Shown one piece after another: positions 56,542 to 64,000 of a stretch of DNA of 64,000 bases. Position numbers and translations under genes: made by a program. Every line of letters begins with the position of its first letter. The stretch's first letter is position 1. The notes below the pieces were generated by a model, which saw only the letters and a list, made by a program, of their open reading frames with translations, was not told where the DNA came from and did not search any database. Location: NCBI RefSeq assembly GCF_914767665.1, contig NC_059501.1, positions 34,696,501 to 34,760,500 on the forward strand, in the 5' to 3' direction. The DNA is from Harmonia axyridis (lineage: Eukaryota; Arthropoda; Insecta; Coleoptera; Coccinellidae).

Positions 56542-59500
56542 TACTTTGACAAACTTCAGCAGGTAATTCCTCACAATATTTATTTTATATGAATTTTCCA
56601 ATATATATATATATATATATGACCGGAAATGCTTCGTTTTCGGGATGAAAGGTGTTACAGTTTCATTTTTATTATCTTTTTTTCTTTAATAACTTTCGAG
56701 GAAACAGTAATAGAATGAGCGGAATAGTCCAAATATCTAGAAAACCATTATGAATATTGAAGAAAGATGTATTCTTATTTCGATCGGAAAATAATTAGGA
56801 CTTCAATTGAAAAATTGAATAGTTTTCGACGATAACGAATAATATTTGCATTGATAAATGCATGAATATGTAAAAATGCACCAATTAGGCGAAAAACCTG
56901 ATCTAGAATAACTGAAACATGGCCAAATATTTTCGCATATATGAATAACAACTGAAATATCTGATATCGATAAAATATTTTCCTTCGATCTCATTATTTA
57001 AACATATTTTTTATTTCTACTACGATTATTTTGAAATGTTTTGTGAAATTTTATAACTTAATCATGAAAGAAATTAAAATCTTACGGGAATAATTTCCCG
57101 AATATCTCAGTATGATATTTTTAGAACTTTCAAAGTATTGTTTGCGTACTACTCGAAATGCCTTTCTTTTAAAAGTAATGTATGATATCGAAAAAAATAG
57201 GTATCTATACTATCTAAACTGTTTTCTAAAATATAATTTCGAAATTGCATTCTTGATTTTATTGGCTATGATTGATTTTCAAGCCTTTGAACCGCCCAAT
57301 TTCTCAATCTCTAGTGTTTACTCATTTTAATCGTTCTATCTTGGTAAAAACGTATTCCCATTATATAACTGATAAAAATTGTGTATAGTTTGATCTTATC
57401 CGTATTTTATGATGAACCAAAATTATCAAAGGCATGTGATAATATTTATCTGTTTCAGCACTTGCTGGTTGAGTTAACACTATAACCATTGTATAGACTA
57501 ATCAATTCAATGCATTGTATACCCATAGTTTCTTACTGAATTAGATGATGAAAATGATGATCTCCGCGGTTCTTAATTTATAGTTAATTTCATTTTATAC
57601 CATTAGTGAATGAGGAAGGAATACAAAATAATGGAGAGCTAGTACAAAATTATCTTTTTATCATGAGCAAATAAAAAAATCTTTGTAATATTATGATAAA
57701 GTATAAAAATTAGAATGGGATAAACCTCAGAGTAAAAAACATAGATACAGGGAGCATACGTCATTTTCAGTAAGCAAATTTTGTCCCCAACATGAACTAT
57801 CAAATTTGAAATGAAGCGCGCGGAAATTAAAACATATCAGTGATACGTTATTTCATTCAATTCGCGAGTTTCTCCACAAAGAACGCACTTCTTATGTCTC
57901 ATTGTTAATCAACGTTTAATATCAACTCAAAATATATTGAAATATATCAGAAATCCAGAAAACAACTTCAAGCGCTCCAAACGACGTGAAACAACCGATG
58001 ACACTAGGACAGCAAAAGTTGCTAAACCTTGGATATCAGCTGATAGATACAGAAAATAATAAATATCATGAAAATCTGCATTGAACTCTTCATTGTCATT
58101 ATACATCTACTTGGGAAATTTCAACTCGGTCGGATCTGATATTCTACTTGAATTTTCCAAGGATTTTCTATGGTTTTGACGATGCATGAACATGAAATTT
58201 TGTGCGAAGTTTAAAATTGATATTTTACATGTAAACGAAGAATGTCATTTCCATCGAATTTGTAGTTTTGAAATTCTCATGCAGTACCATAATTTATTTT
58301 CTGCGAAGAATTGAGAATGAAATAATATCAAGTTTTTTGTAAGGAACATGAGGAATGGTCATTGTGAATCATAAAACATGAGTATGTTTCTCCGAAGCTG
58401 AAATAAATATTCAGGTGAGGCCATTTAAAGCTGATCATTCGAAAACAAACGAAAAATTCATCTTTGTCACTGCGGTGATTTAGTTGAATTTTTTTGTGGT
58501 CAAGTTACCCAGGTAGCGCATTCATTCTGGTGACGGTCCAAAATTCCATTATTTCAAGCGATTTTTTTTTATATGAACCTGTTGGTCTCGAGGATGTAAT
58601 GTGGCCTTGATGTGGGAAGGATCCTGAAATTCATAGCGTGTTGAAATTCGTGGTTCTTTGACCAAAGAGAAACCTTTTTTGAATATTATTCCACAAGAAG
58701 AGGATATAATCTGGGATACGAATTATACATACGACAGCAGTCGAATGGAATATAAACTAATTTCCGATTAATTTCATATTTCATAGTGATTTTTTATTCT
58801 TCATCCCAATATAATAGAATTTTTTATGGTCTGTCTTTTTTATGTTATACTATTTAATATCTATCTTGTGAAATTACATATTTCATTCAAAATTGTTTGT
58901 TTCACGTAGATCACTATCAAAATCTTCGTATACTTTAAGCTGAATAATTATCACAGTGAATAGTGATTTAGTAAATCTTTTTGTTTCTTCACTAGCCTTC
59001 TCAAACAACACATAGAAGGAGTATAAGATCAATAATACCAACTCAAGGAGATCAGAATCCAAAAAATATTGTACCTAATACTTTTGTTTTATTCACATAG
59101 ATAAGTATTGTTTAACAACTATAATAATGGTAGAAATTTCAATAAAACTACTAGGTTCATCTTTCATTATCACTTTCAAATAAACATATGTTTTGCATTC
59201 TCAGTAATCCTATCCTATTGCTTTCCTTTTTTTGTGCAATTGATGTCATCGTATGACGTTAACTTGTCTCCTACATTGTTCCTTGAGAACTTCTGTGATG
59301 ATACAGTACAAGAAACGTTGGGAGTATTTCAACATTTTCTAATGTGGTCGTTATTTCGAATATGAGATGTTCTCTGTGGATGTTTAAACTTATTTCTCCT
59401 AAGGTTTGTGGTCTCCAAGTTGGAAAGTGAATTTTCTGTTTGAAAGAATGAACATCCCTCTGGATAGTCAATTTATTTTAAACGTCAGATTTTGGCTGCT

Positions 59501-60194
59501 GTTTCTAGGAATTGCAGGATATCATTTTGTAGGATTTGGTGTAGTGTATATAGACATTGTTCTCAAACCATTGGATTCGTTAAATTCTTGATGAAAAATT
59601 CGAGATCTCAAAATCTATCTGTCTAATTCAATTGAAATTTGTGGGCATAATAAGTTCATTGTTGAAAAGAGTTATCTGAGAATTCGGTTATATTAAGTAT
59701 CTTTCACACAGGAAAAATTTGAAGACCCTATGAACCATAGAATATCTTTCGGAGAACAAACTAATTTGTGTCGAATATTTCGCATATTTGCAGTAAGGAT
59801 CGAAAAAATTCCAAGATGTGAGAAGATACAAGAAGGACGACATTCTCGTGGTATGTTGATTTCATGGAAATATGAAGCATTTTGGTGTCTCCACAAAATT
59901 TGTCAATGTCAATAAAACGACCCTAAATATGCAAATTTGAACGCAATTTTTTTTTCGATCATTTCGTAGAAATACAAGGTGACTAGCGACGTAAGGGACA
60001 ATGGCTCAGAGCAGATAAAGGACCTCGAACTGAATGAGGATTGGAGGTTAAAATATCCCGTATCGAAAGATTTCAATTTGCGTGTCAGGGGAAATATCAC
60101 TTGGTATATGATATGAAAAAAATTGTCATGAGCTTTTCAGCGCTTGTTCTTTCATGAGCCAATTACGTCATTGGAAAACACATATCACCAACTG
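56542..60194. other. Long AT-rich non-coding stretch
   Basis: Contains a (TA)n run near 56600-56620. Open stretches at 59108-59365, 59406-59591 and 59730-59915 look faintly membrane-protein-like but lack convincing splice partners and family motifs. No gene is called. Confidence 0.45.
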
Positions 60195-60198
60195 TATA

Positions 60199-61140
60199 CA
60201 GGGTGTTTCGAATTAAGTCTGCACCATTGCTAACTACGTTATTATTGATGCTACGATGTCGGTTGAATGGGAAAACTAGTAGCATTTTTAGTGGTCTTCT
60301 CGATGCCAAGAACAAAAAAAAAATTGACAGTCGCGTTGTCATAATATTTCATAAAATGATATTTTTTTCAATGGAACACTCTATATTTTTTCATGCATTT
60401 CGGTTCGTAATGACATTCTCAACAACAAAGCTCATATCATCTTCCTTCCTTAAGTGGAAAATGAGCGATTTATTTTGAAATATTTAGATATTTTTTTCAG
60501 TAGTACAAAATATTTATTTGTTTTGGCGAATAAACCTCATGATTGTCCAAACAACCATTTTTTGTACTTATACGAATGACAATATTTTGTTACTAATAGA
60601 AAAATAAGACAGTAAAAAGAAAAAAGTGCGCTGGGATGTGAACTCGTGAAACCCGTGATCATCATGTAGCACCACTCAATCGATACCACTAAGCTATTTG
60701 ATATTAATAGACAAAACGATAATTTCATCTTAAAGCCATTCCGCTAGCCGCATTAATTTTGTGAATCAATAGTGTCAAAAGAAGGGCCCAAATATGTCTT
60801 CAACAAGAAGGCGGTGTTTTTGAACATTTTATAGCGCTTTATCAAATCAGTTTATAATAAATGTTCCCTACTGTCTTATTTTCACCTTTACGAAAAAAAG
60901 TCAAATGAGCTTTGTTGTTGAGAATGTTATAACGAATCGAAATGCATGACAAAATATAGGGTGTTCCATTGAAAAAAATATCATTTTATGAAATATTATG
61001 ACAACGCGACTGTCAATTTTTTTTTGTTCTCGGCATCGAGAAGACCACTAAAAATGCTACTAGTTTGCCCATTTAACCGACATCGTAGCATCAATAATAA
61101 CGGAGTTAGCAATGGTGCCGACTTAATTTGAAACACTCTG
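60199..61140. mobile_element. Palindromic element E, TA borders, with tRNA-like core
   Basis: CAGGGTGTTTCGAATTAAGT … ACTTAATTTGAAACACTCTG, flanked by TA (60197-60198, 61141-61142). The arms of about 240-260 bp match (GCATCAATAATAACGGAGTT-type, ATGCTACTAGTTTGCCCATT-type, AACAACAAAGCTCAT). The central 420 bp is unique and includes a tRNA-like sequence on the minus strand. No transposase. Confidence 0.82.
60627..60700 (-). pseudogene. tRNA-like module inside palindromic element E
   Basis: On the minus strand TAGCTTAGTGG (complement of 60686-60696) is a good A box and GAGTTCACATCCC (complement of 60633-60645) a fair B box, about 51 nt apart. No convincing cloverleaf with acceptor stem. A tRNA pseudogene or a SINE head captured by the element. 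Confidence 0.45.
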
Positions 61141-61142
61141 TA

Positions 61143-62365
61143 TACATATGAGGTCTTTAAATGTGCAATTAGCGAATGAATGAACGAGCACTCGAATGAT
61201 CGTGTCTTTACATCAGTGCTTACCTCATTTTTCATGAAAATGCTAATGTTTACTGCTAAATACAATACAATACAATGATTATAACAGAATCCGTTGTTAC
61301 TCATTAGACCTAGAGTGTGAAGACTGAAAAACGTCTCCAACTCAGATTTTGAAAGGGTATAATGTCGGGTATAAGCAGGTTTCTTTCTTAAATAGAAGAC
61401 TATGTGTGTTGTTGAAAATTTGTTTGAGCTATTCATTATGCCTATAGAGTGTGAAGAATGACGAAATTCCATCAACTCAGCGATTTTGATAGTGGCAGGT
61501 TTGGGGAAGGCCGGTTTTTTTGTTTTAGAGAAATTACATGTTTTCGAGAACATTAAATTACAAAACGTGAAAATCGTCTAAGACTTTTGACTATGACTGT
61601 GGGACCGCATTTTGATTCCATAAAAATGATTGTGACCTGCTATGGTTCACACAAGGTTATTCGAGTTTATTGTTACATCTGACTCTTGATTACCGAATTA
61701 ATCAAATACTGGTAATCAGAAGTTGGGTTTAAATAATTGTCCGTAATGATAGTCCGTAATCTCTGGGATGGCTGGTTGGTGGATAGAAATGAAAAGGTGA
61801 TGTAGCAAACAATAATTGATCCTCAATGTTCTGTGGACTGATACTAATTGTATCACACCATTGGTGTTTGCTCCCACAAGAATAATGTTATTCATATATG
61901 TATATGAAGTAATGTTATCATATATCCTAACATGAAGGCACCTCTTCAATTCGCTTCCCTAAAAGGAAAAAAAATTAGATCTCTCTCTCATTGTAATGAG
62001 TGCAACCAAGAATTCAACAAAACATCATCTTCAGTTGAATATACCTTAAAAAGAAATGAATTTATCGTTACAATATATCCATAGCTTATGCTTGGTTTCA
62101 TATTTTCAACTAAATTATTGTCCGACATATAATAATAATAATGTTTATTCAAAATAAACATAGCAGAAATTGAATTTCATATCACAAAGTTTTGATTTGT
62201 AATTATACTCTCCGATTATGACGGGTTTCATAAAACTTTTATTGACCGATCAACTCGTTGATTGTAGTTCGAAATCAATGGAAGTGTCAAAAATGGATTG
62301 ATATTGGACCCAGACATGATTTGATCGATGAAATCACCACGATCAAAGTTAGTATACCATTAGTA
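61143..62365. other. Non-coding stretch
   Basis: Nothing recognised. Confidence 0.5.
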
Positions 62366-62367
62366 TA

Positions 62368-63211
62368 ACGGGTATTTTTTTCGAGGTATATAACTTTAAG
62401 TTGGCATTACTGTTCAAGATGGCAACCGATTTAACAGCTGTCAAGTGATTTATTCTCAGTTTGGTTTGGCAATTCATACGTATCGCGCACTACGTCCATT
62501 AGCGATGAAGCGCACTTCTGGTTGAATGGCTACGTTAACAAACAAAACTGCCGAATTTGGAGTGAAGCTAATCCTCAAGTGTATGTCGAAACACCGTTAC
62601 ATCCAGAAAAACTGACTGTTTAGTGCGCTTTATGGGCTGGTGGAATCATTGGTCCGTACTACTTCAAAAACGATGATGGCCAGAACGTTACAGTCAATGG
62701 TGATCGGTATAGAGCCATGATTACTAACATTTTCATTCCTGAATTGAACAACCATGATGTCCAGGAGCTGTGGTTCCAACAAGACGGCGCAACATGTCAC
62801 ACAGCTCGTGCCACAATCGATTTATTGAAAGACACGTTTGGTGACCGCCTAATTTCACTTTTTGGACCTGTGAATTGGTCTCCAAGATCTTGTGATTTAA
62901 CACCGCTAGACTACTTTCTGTGGGGCTATGTAAAGTCATTGCGGATAAGCCACAAACCCTTGACCATTTGGAAGACAACTTTCGCTGTGTTTTTGCCGAT
63001 ATACGGCCACAAATATTGGAAAAAGTAATCGAAAATTGGAATCCAGATTGGACTACATCCGAGCCAGCCGTGGCGGTCATATGCCAAAAATCATATTTAA
63101 AATGTAATGCCACAAGATTATCTTACGGATAAATAAAATTCATGTCAATCGAATAATCCATCGTTGTTTTATTGCAATTTAAAGTTCTATAGCTCTGAAA
63201 AAAACACCCTT
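62368..63211 (+). pseudogene. mariner-like element, internally deleted, copy 2
   Basis: Same family as 55612-56541, with TA at 62366-62367 and 63212-63213. It lacks most of the HTH as well as the central part: ACGTATCGCGCACTACGTCC is joined to ATTAGCGATGAAGCGCAC. The catalytic frame begins SDEAHFWLNGYVNKQNCRIW and has a stop about 90 nt later (TV*CALW, near 62622). It is then open from 62717 to 63028 with ELWFQQDGATCHTARATI and SCDLTPLDYFLWG, and is frameshifted near 62942. Dead copy. Confidence 0.85.
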
Positions 63212-63213
63212 TA

Positions 63214-64000
63214 CTATTAATTTCACTTTTTTCTATTCGATGGCATAGTTTTCGCCCTTTCCTTCGATTCTGAGCCTTAGTGTAAAGATCTGTCTAATGA
63301 GTCATCTTCGAGAAAACAAATTTTCAAACTGGAATTACAAAAATTGAAGTTGTTGATAGGATAAAGTTACCAAAGTATTATACGTTGATTGTGGTTCGAC
63401 GAATACGAAATGCAATCAAAAGTGATTGCATGGTTTCCAGTACAATATTAGTAACTATTACGTGAATATATTTAAAAATGAAGGGATTCATACTTAGTCA
63501 TGGACTATGATTCTATGCTTATGAGTGTATTACTTCCATTCTCGATAGGTCAGTTTTTCTGATATGATTTTATGATTGTATACTTACTATACTTGTTTCA
63601 ATTTCAATTTTTTTCGATTCTCAGAATTTAATCTATCGTTTGTCAAACAGACCGAACGCCATATGTCTACATACATTTTCCCCCTACATGTTACATTTGA
63701 ATTTATTGTTCGTTATGTTAATTACACCAAGGCGATATAATCTATTTACTCAGTCATTTTTTATGTGCCATCCAGAAGCCGGCTGACGGCAGCCTTGATC
63801 TTTGTTTTGTTTCGGATGTTAATGTAACTTTTGATTTATGACGAGGAAGTTATATCTGCGTTACATGTTTTCTTGTTTGTTTGGGAAATAAAGTTTTACA
63901 AATTCCCAATTAATATCCTTAAAGATAATTGATAATTTACATTTTCGAATGTGCAATCAAACGATAATGTTTGTTATTTTATTGTGGTCAGTTGCATTTG
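63214..64000. other. Non-coding right end of window
   Basis: Nothing recognised. Confidence 0.5.

Noticed and set aside
59108..59915. Possible multi-exon membrane (chemoreceptor-like) gene
   Set aside because: Three open stretches follow plausible acceptors, but donors do not connect them in frame and no family motif is visible.

Overview
The window reads as nuclear DNA of an insect. It is AT-rich, its genes are split by introns with GT/AG borders, and it carries arthropod-type MADF-BESS genes and insect-type transposons. A holometabolous insect such as a beetle is my guess, but no species can be named from the sequence. Host coding sequence is sparse. Two paralogous minus-strand MADF-BESS genes (exons 3947-4548 plus 10657-10801, and 27791-28356 plus 32544-32688) have first exons of identical length (145 nt), the same intron phase and a shared 15-bp promoter motif. 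A plausible first exon of a membrane protein, possibly a wunen-like lipid phosphate phosphatase, lies at 51322-51391 on the plus strand. A frameshifted ankyrin-repeat relic sits at 13946-14321.

Almost everything else is mobile DNA. From left to right: inverted-repeat family A (680-1290, 13670-13855, 22035-23665); a 1.24-kb hAT-type MITE with a perfect 8-bp target duplication (5677-6919) and a 1.55-kb giant palindrome (8044-9596), both inside the first MADF intron; a broken non-LTR retrotransposon (11840-13400); a 149-bp-arm hairpin (14421-14766); an apparently intact, very young Ty1/copia element (14788-19220) with 214-bp LTRs that look identical and a 5-bp target duplication; a pogo/Tc5-like transposase relic (20880-21186); several 5'-truncated non-LTR elements (22222-23199, 24405-25672, 25974-26512, 34440-35640, 37420-37935, 41187-42468), three of them nested inside older palindromic or inverted-repeat elements; hAT elements (26532-27141, 36894-37099, 45623-47604); a series of long palindromic elements with TA borders (39320-40258, 40393-42589, 42966-44186, 60199-61140); and two internally deleted mariner-like copies (55612-56541, 62368-63211).

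The most interesting object is at 28589-30994, inside the intron of the second MADF gene. It encodes a roughly 550-residue Cys-rich protein of a type seen as uncharacterised proteins in arthropods and other animals. Here it is bracketed by 12-bp terminal inverted repeats and a TTA duplication, which suggests that the family is the transposase of an under-described DNA transposon group. Other items of note are a degenerate hammerhead-ribozyme-like motif (34304-34350), a GC-richer 64-bp-arm hairpin that could be an hpRNA locus (53021-53204), a 5S rRNA fragment (5214-5262), and two tRNA-like Pol III modules (44838-44903, and 60627-60700 inside a palindrome). Several DNA transposons (pogo-like, hAT, mariner) have lost the middle of the transposase but keep both ends, as expected of non-autonomous derivatives.
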